NCBI GenBank assembly: GCA_002070945.1
Contig: MWEG01000109.1
Location: 1 to 64,000 of the forward strand
Reading direction: 5' to 3'
Length of the DNA stretch: 64,000 bases
From: Lentisphaerae bacterium ADurb.Bin082
GTDB lineage: Bacteria > Verrucomicrobiota > Lentisphaeria > Oligosphaerales > Oligosphaeraceae
Positions 34,635 to 42,913 of the stretch are shown here, one piece after another (within the stretch, counting starts at the first letter, position 1; the number at the start of each line of letters is the position of its first letter). Both the position numbers and the translations under genes were made by a program. The notes under the pieces were generated by a model. The model saw only the letters and a list, made by a program, of their open reading frames with translations, was not told the DNA's origin and did no database searches.

Positions 34635-37134
34635 CGTTGTCGCCCTCCGCCCGGGTTCGGGAGACCGCCCGCCGCTGCCCCGGGAACATCAGGTCAAACA
34701 CCTCGGAAAAATCCTGGACGTAATGAATGTTCAATCCGTCCTTGACATAATCGGGAATTTCCGCCATGTCCTTGAAATTGGCCTTTGGCAAAATCAGGTC
34801 GCGCACTTCAGCGCGCTTGGCTGCGATCATCTTCTCCTTGATGCCGCCCACTGCCAGAACCCGGCCGGTCAACGTCAGCTCGCCAGTCATTGCCCAGTGC
34901 GGCGGCACCGCCCGATGCAACGCCAGCGAAATCAACGAGGTCGCCACTGTGATGCCCGCTGACGGGCCGTCCTTAGGCGTGGAACCAGCCGGGACATGCA
35001 CATGAATCGTGTGCTTACGGAAAAACTTCGCCTCAATGCCGTATTCGGCGGCATTAGCTTCCGCCAGAGTGTAGGCAATCTGGGTTGACTCCTTCAGAAT
35101 TTCGCCGAGCTTCCCGGTCTGCTTAAACCCGGCCGGCCCAGGCACAGCCAGCGTCTCGACATACAGCTTGGACCCGCCCAGCGGCGTCCAAGCCAAGCCC
35201 ATGACCACGCCTGGCCGCGACTCGCGCATCAGCTGGTCGTCCTCATAGCGACGCGGGCCAAGATAGTCAGTCAAATTCCTCTGGGTTATTTTGACGGGTT
35301 CGGTAACAGTCCCCTCAGCGATGCTGGCCGCGACTTTGCGCATGCAGGCGCCAAGCGACTTTTCAAACGCCCGCACCCCGGCCTCGCGCGCATATCCGAG
35401 GATGATGTCCCGCAAGGCAGCGTCGGTAAAACTCAGGTCCTTCTTAGTCAACCCGTTCCGGGGCAACAACTTGGGAATCAAATGGCGTTTGCCGATGCAA
35501 AGTTTTTCCTCGGTGATGTAGCCAGACAGGGTGATGATTTCCATGCGGTCCAGAAGCGGAGGCGGAATGGTGTCCTGCATATTCGCGGTGGCGATGAACA
35601 GCACCCTTGACAAGTCAAACGGAACGTCAAGATAATGGTCGCGGAAACTGTTGTTCTGCTCAGGGTCAAGGACTTCCAGCAGAGCGGAGGCCGGGTCGCC
35701 ATGCAGCGATGCCTGCCCGATTTTGTCAATCTCGTCCAGCATAATCACAGGATTGCAGGATTTGCAAATCTTGATCGCGTTGATGATCTTTCCTGGCAGG
35801 GCGCCGATATACGTCCGCCGATGGCCTTTAATCTCGGCCTCGTCCCGCATGCCGCCCAAGGAGAAACGGAAGAATTTCCGTCCCAGGGTCTCGGCGATGC
35901 TCCGTCCCAGGGAGGTCTTGCCGACCCCGGGCGGACCAACCAGGCACAAAATCGAACCGTCAACCGACCCTTTCAGCTTGGCCACCCCGATGAATTCCAG
36001 GATGCGCTTCTTGACGTCTTCCAAACCATAATGGTCGCGCTCCAGAATTTTGCGAGCCGCAGCCACGTCGAGCTTGTCTTCGGTCGCTACGTCCCAAGGC
36101 AGCTCAGTCAGCCAATCCAGATAGGTGCGGGCAATCGCATAATCAGGGGACTGAGGATGCATGCCCGTGAGCTTGTCAACCTCGTCCTCGACCCGCTTGA
36201 TGGCTTCTGGATTTGCATGGGGCCGAATGACTTCCAGCCGTTTGAGGTAGCGATCCACCTCTTCCTCGCGGGTATCGCGCTCCATGCCCAGCTCCGCCTT
36301 CACCAAATGCAGCTGCTCACGCAAAAAAAACTCGCGCTGGCTTTTGTTCATCTTGGCTTCGACTTTGTTGGACAAGTCCTCCTTGAGCTTGCTCAGCTCG
36401 CCTTCACGCTTCAACAGCCAAAGGGCTTTTTCCAGCCTAGCCTGAACCCGCAATTCATTGAGGACATCCTGCAATTCGACGCCCTCGGCGCTGGTGAGCG
36501 TGACTGCAAAATCGGCCAGGCTGCCTGGCGCATTCCAGCTGTAGCGCTGAATCACGGCCTTGGCATCGTCTGTGAAAATAGGACTTCGACTGACGATTTC
36601 GTACATGGCGTCCTTGATCGCCAGGCAGAGAGCCTTGACTTCCTCCTCGACCCCGGGGATGTCCTGCGGGTACTCTATTTTCGCCATGACCCGTCCGTCC
36701 GTCACCTTGACCTGTTTCAGGATGATCCGAAAACGCGCCTGGCAGAAAATATTCAAATGCCCTTCCGTGGTTTCCTCTGAACGGCGGATAAAAGCCGCTG
36801 TGCCGACCCGGAACAGCTTCAGTTCCTTCTTCTTGTTCCCGCCCACCGCCTCTGACCCCGGCTCATGCATCGCAAAGCCAATCAGGCGGTCGTGCGCGGC
36901 CATAGCAGCCCGCGCCGCTGAAATGTCTGCATCCTCCGTCAACAAAACGGGAAACACCATGCCGGGAAACACCGGCTTCTGAATGCCGGACAGGATGGGC
37001 AGCTCCTTGGGAAGCTTGCCGTTCGCCGCTACCGAAGAACCGTCCGCATCTGCAGAATCGACTTCTTCCAAAGCGGCGATCACAATATCCATCTTGGACT
37101 TGGCGTCCGTTGAACTTGTTTTTTTCTTAGTCAT
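34615..37134 (-). CDS. lon: ATP-dependent protease Lon
   Basis: An 839-residue Lon protease: N-terminal substrate-binding domain (PILSGIQKPVFPGMVFPVLL), coiled-coil region, AAA+ module (Walker A GPPGVGKTS, Walker B VIMLDEIDKIG, GGMRDEAEIKGHRRTYIG as sensor context) and the protease domain with catalytic Ser in PKDGPSAG and Lys in VGGIKEKM. It degrades misfolded and regulatory proteins. ATG 37134 is fixed by GAGGAG 5 nt upstream; the frame runs open to 37185. The C-terminal tail is acidic. The EamA gene follows with an overlap. Confidence 0.96.
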   Translation of the reverse strand: MTKKKTSSTDAKSKMDIVIAALEEVDSADADGSSVAANGKLPKELPILSGIQKPVFPGMVFPVLLTEDADISAARAAMAAHDRLIGFAMHEPGSEAVGGNKKKELKLFRVGTAAFIRRSEETTEGHLNIFCQARFRIILKQVKVTDGRVMAKIEYPQDIPGVEEEVKALCLAIKDAMYEIVSRSPIFTDDAKAVIQRYSWNAPGSLADFAVTLTSAEGVELQDVLNELRVQARLEKALWLLKREGELSKLKEDLSNKVEAKMNKSQREFFLREQLHLVKAELGMERDTREEEVDRYLKRLEVIRPHANPEAIKRVEDEVDKLTGMHPQSPDYAIARTYLDWLTELPWDVATEDKLDVAAARKILERDHYGLEDVKKRILEFIGVAKLKGSVDGSILCLVGPPGVGKTSLGRSIAETLGRKFFRFSLGGMRDEAEIKGHRRTYIGALPGKIINAIKICKSCNPVIMLDEIDKIGQASLHGDPASALLEVLDPEQNNSFRDHYLDVPFDLSRVLFIATANMQDTIPPPLLDRMEIITLSGYITEEKLCIGKRHLIPKLLPRNGLTKKDLSFTDAALRDIILGYAREAGVRAFEKSLGACMRKVAASIAEGTVTEPVKITQRNLTDYLGPRRYEDDQLMRESRPGVVMGLAWTPLGGSKLYVETLAVPGPAGFKQTGKLGEILKESTQIAYTLAEANAAEYGIEAKFFRKHTIHVHVPAGSTPKDGPSAGITVATSLISLALHRAVPPHWAMTGELTLTGRVLAVGGIKEKMIAAKRAEVRDLILPKANFKDMAEIPDYVKDGLNIHYVQDFSEVFDLMFPGQRRAVSRTRAEGDNDDTSAK

Positions 37135-37230
37135 CTCACTCCTCATGCTGGCTGCTTGGCAGTGCCCTAAGCCCCGGCTTAACATCGAGGTTTAGGGCGT
37201 CGCCCCCGACCGTCCCGCAGGACTACGCTT

Positions 37231-37953
37231 TTAACGGATGGCAGCCAACAGTTCAGGCGCCCGGTTGCTGCAAATCTTGTCCACGCCGAGCTTAGCATAT
37301 TCCTGAGCCAATTCTAGTTTATCCACGGTCCAAACATTCACCTTGATACCGTGCGCATGAGCCGCCAGCACCATGTCACGGGTGACGCCTTCATGGTGAA
37401 CATGCACCCACGAAAAGCTATGCTTCTTGGCCAATTCCAACAAAGCTACGCCGTCACTCCCTAAGATGGCCAGCGGCAACCCGGCATCAGCTGCACGGAC
37501 TTGCAGCAAGGCATCCAAGTCAAACGAGGAAACAATGTGCGTGCCCTGGCGCGGCGCATGTCGGCGCAGCATCGCCGTCAGCTTCTCCGCCGACCGGACC
37601 GGGTCGCTGAAACGCTTGACTTCGACATTAAAGACGACTGGGCTGGAATCGGACAGGGCCAGGGTCTCCTCCAGGCTGGGAATGCGCTCGCCGGCAAACG
37701 TCGGCGACTTCCATGAGCCGGCGTCCAGGCGCTGCAATTCTGTCCAAGACAGATTCGCTATCGCGCCCGTGCCATTGGTAGTGCGGTCGACGGTCGCGTC
37801 GTGCATCACGACCAGCTCGCCGTCAGCGGAAACGTGTATGTCCAGCTCAATCGACGGCGCTCCAGCTGCTATGGCCTGGCGAAACGCCAACAGGGTGTTT
37901 TCCGGATACGCAGCGCTATAGCCGCGATGTGCTTCAATAATCGGTGTTGACAT
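37231..37953 (-). CDS. Glycerophosphodiester phosphodiesterase
   Basis: A 240-residue GDPD-family enzyme with EAHRGYSAAYPENTL (catalytic His, Glu) at the N-terminus and ELDIHVSADGELVVMHD (metal Glu/Asp, second His), ending in VNVWTVDKLE and GVDKICSNRAP. It hydrolyses glycerophosphodiesters from membrane lipids to glycerol-3-phosphate and an alcohol. No signal peptide is seen, so it is cytosolic (UgpQ-like). AAAGGCAGACC precedes the ATG. It lies 15 bp after the flavodoxin-like gene. Confidence 0.92.
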   Translation of the reverse strand: MSTPIIEAHRGYSAAYPENTLLAFRQAIAAGAPSIELDIHVSADGELVVMHDATVDRTTNGTGAIANLSWTELQRLDAGSWKSPTFAGERIPSLEETLALSDSSPVVFNVEVKRFSDPVRSAEKLTAMLRRHAPRQGTHIVSSFDLDALLQVRAADAGLPLAILGSDGVALLELAKKHSFSWVHVHHEGVTRDMVLAAHAHGIKVNVWTVDKLELAQEYAKLGVDKICSNRAPELLAAIR

Positions 37954-37968
37954 GGTCTGCCTTTCTTA

Positions 37969-38652
37969 TTACGATGGCCGATTACCGGCAGTGTAGGAGA
38001 ATTTCATCGGCGTTGTCCCGCCGACCACAGTTTTTCCAGCTTTAATCAGCGAGGCGACTTCAAAGATGCGCCGGATAGTCTGTTCGCCCTGTTCGAGGCC
38101 CCATTCATCGGTGAGGATGTGTTCAGGCGGGCCGGCCCAGGCCATGGTTCCATACTGGCAGGTCTGATCGCCATTGCCGACAATCAGGCAGCCGTTTCGG
38201 ATGAACGGCAGCCACGTGGCCATGATCGCCGTCTCAGCGCCCCCGGAACGACGCCCAGCAATCGCCATGACGCCCACCGGCTTGTTCGCCAACTTGAAAT
38301 CCTGGTGCCGAAGCACACGCGTACGCATGATAAATTTGCTGAACAAGTCAGACGGCAAGCCAAAGTAGACCGGCGTCGCTACGACGATGCCGTCTGCTTC
38401 GCACATCTTGGCCAGGATTTCGGTCATGTCGTCTTTAATCGCGCAGGGGATGTATTCCTCGCGGTCTTTGCGCTTGCCGCAGACGCCGCAGGCCAGGCAA
38501 TGGAGGATATTCTTGTCCTTCAAATGAATGACTTCATGCTCAATCTGGCCGCCGAGCTTGGCGTTGGCCGCAGCAAAAGAATGCTCCAGCAAGGCCGCGC
38601 AGTTGCTCTTAGTCCGCGGGCTGCAATTCAGACCGAGAATTTTAATCGTCAT
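37969..38652 (-). CDS. Flavodoxin-fold NAD(P)H-dependent reductase (iron-sulfur flavoprotein type)
   Basis: A 227-residue protein. The flavin phosphate loop is LGLNCSPRTKSNCAAL, and CLACGVCGKRKDREEYIPC gives four closely spaced Cys, as in archaeal/anaerobic iron-sulfur flavoproteins. ATPVYFGLPSDLFSKFIMR is the FMN-site strand. It is presumably an electron-transfer or quinone-reducing enzyme of an anaerobic metabolism. It overlaps the regulator gene by 11 bp and is followed closely by GDPD, so these genes form an operon. GGAGACGAAGG lies upstream. Confidence 0.85.
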   Translation of the reverse strand: MTIKILGLNCSPRTKSNCAALLEHSFAAANAKLGGQIEHEVIHLKDKNILHCLACGVCGKRKDREEYIPCAIKDDMTEILAKMCEADGIVVATPVYFGLPSDLFSKFIMRTRVLRHQDFKLANKPVGVMAIAGRRSGGAETAIMATWLPFIRNGCLIVGNGDQTCQYGTMAWAGPPEHILTDEWGLEQGEQTIRRIFEVASLIKAGKTVVGGTTPMKFSYTAGNRPS

Positions 38653-40060
38653 CCTTCGTCTCCGTGTTGCTGCTCGGCTTCAGGCCGGCTTCTTCCATCA
38701 TCCGATGCAAGGCATTGCGATGCACCCCCAGCCGGGCGGCCGCTCTGGTCTGGTTGCCCTGGCACTCGCGCAGCGCCCTTGCAACAATCAAATTCTGCAA
38801 TTCAGACAGTGCGTCCCGCAAACAGCTGCCACCTGTCCAGGACAGCGCATCGACATATTGTTCCAGGTGCCAGCGCCTCTGGTCGGTCGGCGTTGCCTCT
38901 GGCACCTGCGGCTGCATGCACTGCTCCAGGCACGCTTTGGTGATCACGGGCCCGCCGCCCCTGGCGGCCGCCTGCCAGATGACATTGCGCAACTCGCGGA
39001 CATTCCCCGGCCAATCCCGGCCAGCCAGGGCCTCACAAGCATCTGCCGCCAAGCTCAACTCAGAGTTGACCTGGGCGAGAAAATAACGCGCCAGCACTGG
39101 CACGTCCTCGGGGTGTTCGCGGAGAAGCGGGGTTCGGATCGGCAAGACGGCCAGCCGATAGTACAAGTCAGCCCGGAAACTGCCTTGACGGACAGCGACC
39201 TCCAAATCACGATTCGTCGCCGCGAGGACCCGGACATCGACCGGCTGCGGCTTCACCGACCCGATGCGCTCGACCTGGTGCTGATCCAAAAAACGCAGCA
39301 GCTTGACCTGGGTCGGCAAGGGCAGCTCCCCGACCTCGTCCAGAAACAGGACGCCGCCATCTGCTGCTTCACACAGCCCCGGCTTGTCTTCGCCAGCGCC
39401 AGTAAAGGCGCCCCGGCAATGCCCAAACAACTCGCTCTCCACTAAATTATCCGGCAAAGCGCCGCAGTTCACGCCGACAAAGGGGCCATGACGACGACGG
39501 CTGCGGGCGTGGATCATCCGGGCTGCCAGCTCCTTGCCAGTGCCGGTGGCGCCAGTGATCAGCACCGGCACGTCGTCCATGGCCGCCACTCGCAAGAGCT
39601 GCTTGAACAATTCCTGCATGACCGCCGACTCGCCGACAAAGCCCTCCGCAGCGGCTGGCGCTGGCGTAGTCGGCGCGGCCGACGTCGACGCCAAGGCCTG
39701 GAGAACGAGCTGCTCGGCCTGGGTCATGTCAACCGGCTTCGTCACATAGTCAAACACCTGGCTGGCCATGGCTCGGTTGACTGTCTCCAAGGTTCCATAC
39801 GCCGTCATCACCACTACGGGCAACTGGGGCCGTTCCTGCCGGATTTGAGCCAGGATGTCCAGTCCGTCAGCATCGCCAAGGCGAACGTCAAGGAACACCA
39901 TGTCTGGTTTTTGGCTCAGGCATTGCTGCAAGCCCTCTGCGCCGCGGCTGCTGGTCAGCACATCATAGCCGCGCTTTTCAAAATAGCGCCGAAACGCAAA
40001 GCAGATCGACGCTTCATCGTCGATGATTTGCAATGTGCCTTTACGTTTCGCATTAGCCAT
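38642..40060 (-). CDS. Sigma-54-dependent response regulator, NtrC family
   Basis: A 472-residue three-domain regulator: receiver domain with phospho-acceptor near D58 (FLDVRLGDADG) and output Lys in VTKPVD; AAA+ activator domain with Walker A GATGTGKE (about 170-177), sigma-54 loop GAFTGA (about 217-222) and Walker B GGVLFLDE (about 235-242); and a Fis-type helix-turn-helix (GNQTRAAARLGVHRNALHRMM). Its sensor kinase is not in the window. Targets are unknown. It is not clear which start is used (ATG 40060 or GTG 40072). The stop overlaps the following reductase gene. Confidence 0.93.
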   Translation of the reverse strand: MANAKRKGTLQIIDDEASICFAFRRYFEKRGYDVLTSSRGAEGLQQCLSQKPDMVFLDVRLGDADGLDILAQIRQERPQLPVVVMTAYGTLETVNRAMASQVFDYVTKPVDMTQAEQLVLQALASTSAAPTTPAPAAAEGFVGESAVMQELFKQLLRVAAMDDVPVLITGATGTGKELAARMIHARSRRRHGPFVGVNCGALPDNLVESELFGHCRGAFTGAGEDKPGLCEAADGGVLFLDEVGELPLPTQVKLLRFLDQHQVERIGSVKPQPVDVRVLAATNRDLEVAVRQGSFRADLYYRLAVLPIRTPLLREHPEDVPVLARYFLAQVNSELSLAADACEALAGRDWPGNVRELRNVIWQAAARGGGPVITKACLEQCMQPQVPEATPTDQRRWHLEQYVDALSWTGGSCLRDALSELQNLIVARALRECQGNQTRAAARLGVHRNALHRMMEEAGLKPSSNTETKDDD

Positions 40061-40130
40061 GAAAGCGCTCACTCAAAGTCCGTTGTTCGTTTGCAGCCGC
40101 GCCCGTCCACGCGCCCCTTTCCGGCTTGGT

Positions 40131-41438
40131 TCACGGCAGGAATGGATAAGCCGCAGCCGCCATCGCGGGCCTGGTCGGCGGCGTCTCCACCGGCATTGGC
40201 GCCACTCGGTCCACAGTTCCCCAGCGGCGGGAAAAGGGCCACCAGACAAAGCACGCCGTGCCGACTAAGTTGCGGCGCGGCACCGTGCCCCAGTAGCGGC
40301 TGTCCTTGCTGTTCTCGCTGTTGTCACCTAACATGAAATACTCGCCTGCCGGGACTTCAAAGGTGTCTTCATTATTCGTAAGATACTGCGTGTTTGGCAT
40401 GTGAGCATAGCCGCGATAACCGCCTGTGAAGCTGTGGATACGGTCAAAGCCAGGATCGTCCGCGCCATCCAGGAGCCGGAAATCCGCTGCTCCAGCTGGC
40501 TTGACATACAGCCGGTGGTCGGTGATCCGCAGAGTGTCCCCAGGAAGGCCGACCAGCCGCTTGATGTAAAACCGACCGCCAAAGCCAATGCCGTCCGGAT
40601 CGACTAGCCCGTCCGTCACAAACACCATCACGTCACCGCGGCGAGGTTCCCGGAAACACAGCGACGTCCGATTCACGAACAGATGGTCGCCAAGCTCCAG
40701 GTAGCCGCGCAAGAAAACTTCTTCGCGGGCAAAAAGGCTTGTATCGCGCTTGCCAGCGTATTGGTCGTAAATCGTCCGCAGCACCGTATCTGGAGTGCCA
40801 GGGACAGCGTACTGGCGCGATCCGATCGGCACGGAGGACGTCGGAAAAAAGGGCATGGAGGGCAGAGCCGTCACCCGGGACAAGTCGACCGCGCCTGATT
40901 CTTCGGCGACTACGTCAACGCCCCGACGTGAATAATTCACATAGGCGAAAAAACGCTGCAAAAAGTTCTTTGGCGGCGGTGTCTCCTGCTCGACAAAATG
41001 GATGCCGTACAGCGTCGGCTGCATGCTCCCGGTCGGAATCTTGAACGGTTGCAGGAAAAGCGCCCGAATGCCAAAAGCCAGGCCCAGGGCGACTACCAAC
41101 ACCTCTAAATGCTCACGAATCCACGCATACGACGGCGTTGCTGGCGCCCTGCCGCCGGTGCGGCCGCTAGCCAGGTTTGACAGGCAGGAAGACACTGCGC
41201 CGTCGTCTCCGGAAAGACGCACCTGGCGAATTTCCTCGATCAGGCTGCGCAGCTGCGCCTGGTTCTCCTCGGTGAGCAAGTCCTCATCCCGCCGCAGCCG
41301 ACTCTTGAAATGCTTTTCAAAATCGCGCAGCAACGTCCGCCGTCGCTGGCGCGGCCGTTGCGCCAGGCGCAGAATCTGGCTGCCAAAGAAAAAAAACAAG
41401 ATTAGTATGTCCAACAGCAGGACGAAGTAAATCGGCAT
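40131..41438 (-). CDS. lepB: Signal peptidase I
   Basis: A 435-residue enzyme, longer than most. One N-terminal membrane segment and a charged coiled-coil-like cytoplasmic region (about 30-80) are followed by the second anchor (about 110-130), and the catalytic Ser is S138 in PTGSMQPTL. The catalytic Lys is K293 in FYIKRLVGLPGD, and the GDNSENSKDSRYWG box follows. The stretch between Ser and Lys (about 155 residues) is unusually long because of an insertion. It removes signal peptides from exported proteins, of which this window has many. AAGGAGAGG precedes ATG 41438. Confidence 0.94.
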   Translation of the reverse strand: MPIYFVLLLDILILFFFFGSQILRLAQRPRQRRRTLLRDFEKHFKSRLRRDEDLLTEENQAQLRSLIEEIRQVRLSGDDGAVSSCLSNLASGRTGGRAPATPSYAWIREHLEVLVVALGLAFGIRALFLQPFKIPTGSMQPTLYGIHFVEQETPPPKNFLQRFFAYVNYSRRGVDVVAEESGAVDLSRVTALPSMPFFPTSSVPIGSRQYAVPGTPDTVLRTIYDQYAGKRDTSLFAREEVFLRGYLELGDHLFVNRTSLCFREPRRGDVMVFVTDGLVDPDGIGFGGRFYIKRLVGLPGDTLRITDHRLYVKPAGAADFRLLDGADDPGFDRIHSFTGGYRGYAHMPNTQYLTNNEDTFEVPAGEYFMLGDNSENSKDSRYWGTVPRRNLVGTACFVWWPFSRRWGTVDRVAPMPVETPPTRPAMAAAAYPFLP

Positions 41439-41568
41439 GACCTCTCCTTGCTCGCTCTCTATTTCCGCGCATCGCCTTAGCCGGGTGGCTCATAATTTTC
41501 CCGATGCCGTGCAAATCGCGCGTCCCGGGAAGCGCGCCTGCCGCTGCTTCCCGGACGGCCTGCCGGCT

Positions 41569-42570
41569 TCAGACCAGCAGCTCCGCGATTTGCACGGCAT
41601 TGAGGGCCGCGCCTTTCAGAAGCTGGTCGCCGCACACGAACAGCGCCAGGCCGTTAGCGCAGCTGAGGTCTTCGCGAATCCGGCCGACCAGGACGTCATA
41701 TTGGTCGTTGCTCTCGTTCGGCATGGGGAAATGGTTGGCCGCGCGGTCGTCGACGACCTTGATGCCAGGCGCTTTGGACAGAGCCGCCAGAGCCTCGTCA
41801 ACCGACACTTTGCGGGCTTGCTCCACGACTATGCTCTCGGCATGCGAACGCAGCACCGGCACCCGCACACAGGTCGGACACACCTGGATGGTGTCGTCGT
41901 GCATGATCTTCCGTGTCTCATTGACCATCTTCATCTCTTCTTCGTTGTAGCCATTCTCGCCAATCGTCGTGTTATGGCTGAAAAGATTGAAGGCATACGG
42001 ATGCTGGAAAGTCACCGGCTTGGCTGGCTTGCCGGCCAGGACGTCCGCCGTCTGCGTCCACAATTCTTCCATGCCCTTGGCGCCGGCGCCGCTCGCGCTC
42101 TGGTAGGTGCTCACCACAATCCGGCGGATAGGCGAGATGTCGTACAACGGCTTCACCGCCACCAGCATGATGGTCGTCGTACAATTCGGGTTGGCGATAA
42201 TCCCCTGGTGCTTGCGAACGTCCTCGCCGTTGACCTCCGGCACCACCAGCGGAACCTTCGGATCCATCCGGAACGCACTCGAATTGTCCACCACCACTGC
42301 GCCAGCCGCAACTGCCGCCGCTGCAAACTCACGTGACCGCGCCGCGCCAGCGCAGAACAGGGCCACGTCAATGCCCTGGAAAGAATCTGCGCTCAAGACC
42401 TCCACCGGGAGTTCTTCGTCGCGAAAGAGCAGCCGACGGTTCTCTGAGCGCGCCGAGGCCAAAAGACGCAGGCCTTTGAGAGGAAAATTGCGCTTATCCA
42501 GAGTCTTGAGTACCTCGACGCCGACTGCGCCCGTTGCTCCAACTACCGCCACATTCATCTTTTTTCCCAT
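41569..42570 (-). CDS. asd: Aspartate-semialdehyde dehydrogenase
   Basis: A 333-residue enzyme. The NADP loop is VVGATGAVG (about 9-17), the catalytic Cys is C130 in ANPNCTTT, and RSHAES carries the catalytic His. It reduces aspartyl phosphate to the semialdehyde, leading to lysine/diaminopimelate, threonine and methionine. ATG 42570 is chosen (AGGAG about 10 nt upstream), with ATG 42558 as alternative; an open frame to 42717 has no good start. It lies downstream of a 343-bp divergent spacer. Confidence 0.94.
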   Translation of the reverse strand: MGKKMNVAVVGATGAVGVEVLKTLDKRNFPLKGLRLLASARSENRRLLFRDEELPVEVLSADSFQGIDVALFCAGAARSREFAAAAVAAGAVVVDNSSAFRMDPKVPLVVPEVNGEDVRKHQGIIANPNCTTTIMLVAVKPLYDISPIRRIVVSTYQSASGAGAKGMEELWTQTADVLAGKPAKPVTFQHPYAFNLFSHNTTIGENGYNEEEMKMVNETRKIMHDDTIQVCPTCVRVPVLRSHAESIVVEQARKVSVDEALAALSKAPGIKVVDDRAANHFPMPNESNDQYDVLVGRIREDLSCANGLALFVCGDQLLKGAALNAVQIAELLV

Positions 42571-42913
42571 CTTCTCGTGACTCCTGCATTTGCGGGCCTC
42601 CGCCCTCGCTTCTCTATCTGGTGCGCCATTCCAGCTCGCCCCCCTGCGGGGCAGGTATAACGCTTGTACGCAAATCTCATAATATAGCCGATATTTATCC
42701 CGCCGACGTCTCTTCAAACCGCATTTTCAACTTCCGCCAGGAAAAATCAGCCGTTTTCGCGTGTCTTACTGCCGACTCTTTCCCGCCACCATCGCTGTTG
42801 GACGCCCAAGCTGATTTGCAATAGTTGCCGGTCATGCTAAAATAATAATTGGTCGAAAGTCTCCCATGCCATGATTTTTGCGCCCTTTCACCCACAATCC
42901 TAAAGGAATCACC
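42571..42913. other. Divergent spacer between asd and the beta-helix exoprotein gene
   Basis: 343 bp. It contains the repeated word CCCCTGCGGGGC (42641-42652), AT-rich patches and a plausible rightward promoter (42816-42843). No lysine riboswitch-like structure or other RNA element was recognised. Confidence 0.6.
42816..42843 (+). promoter_or_regulatory. Putative promoter of the beta-helix exoprotein gene
   Basis: TTGCAA (42816-42821), a 16-nt spacer, then TAAAAT (42838-42843), about 70 bp before the start codon. The -10 matches five of six positions and the -35 four. Confidence 0.45.
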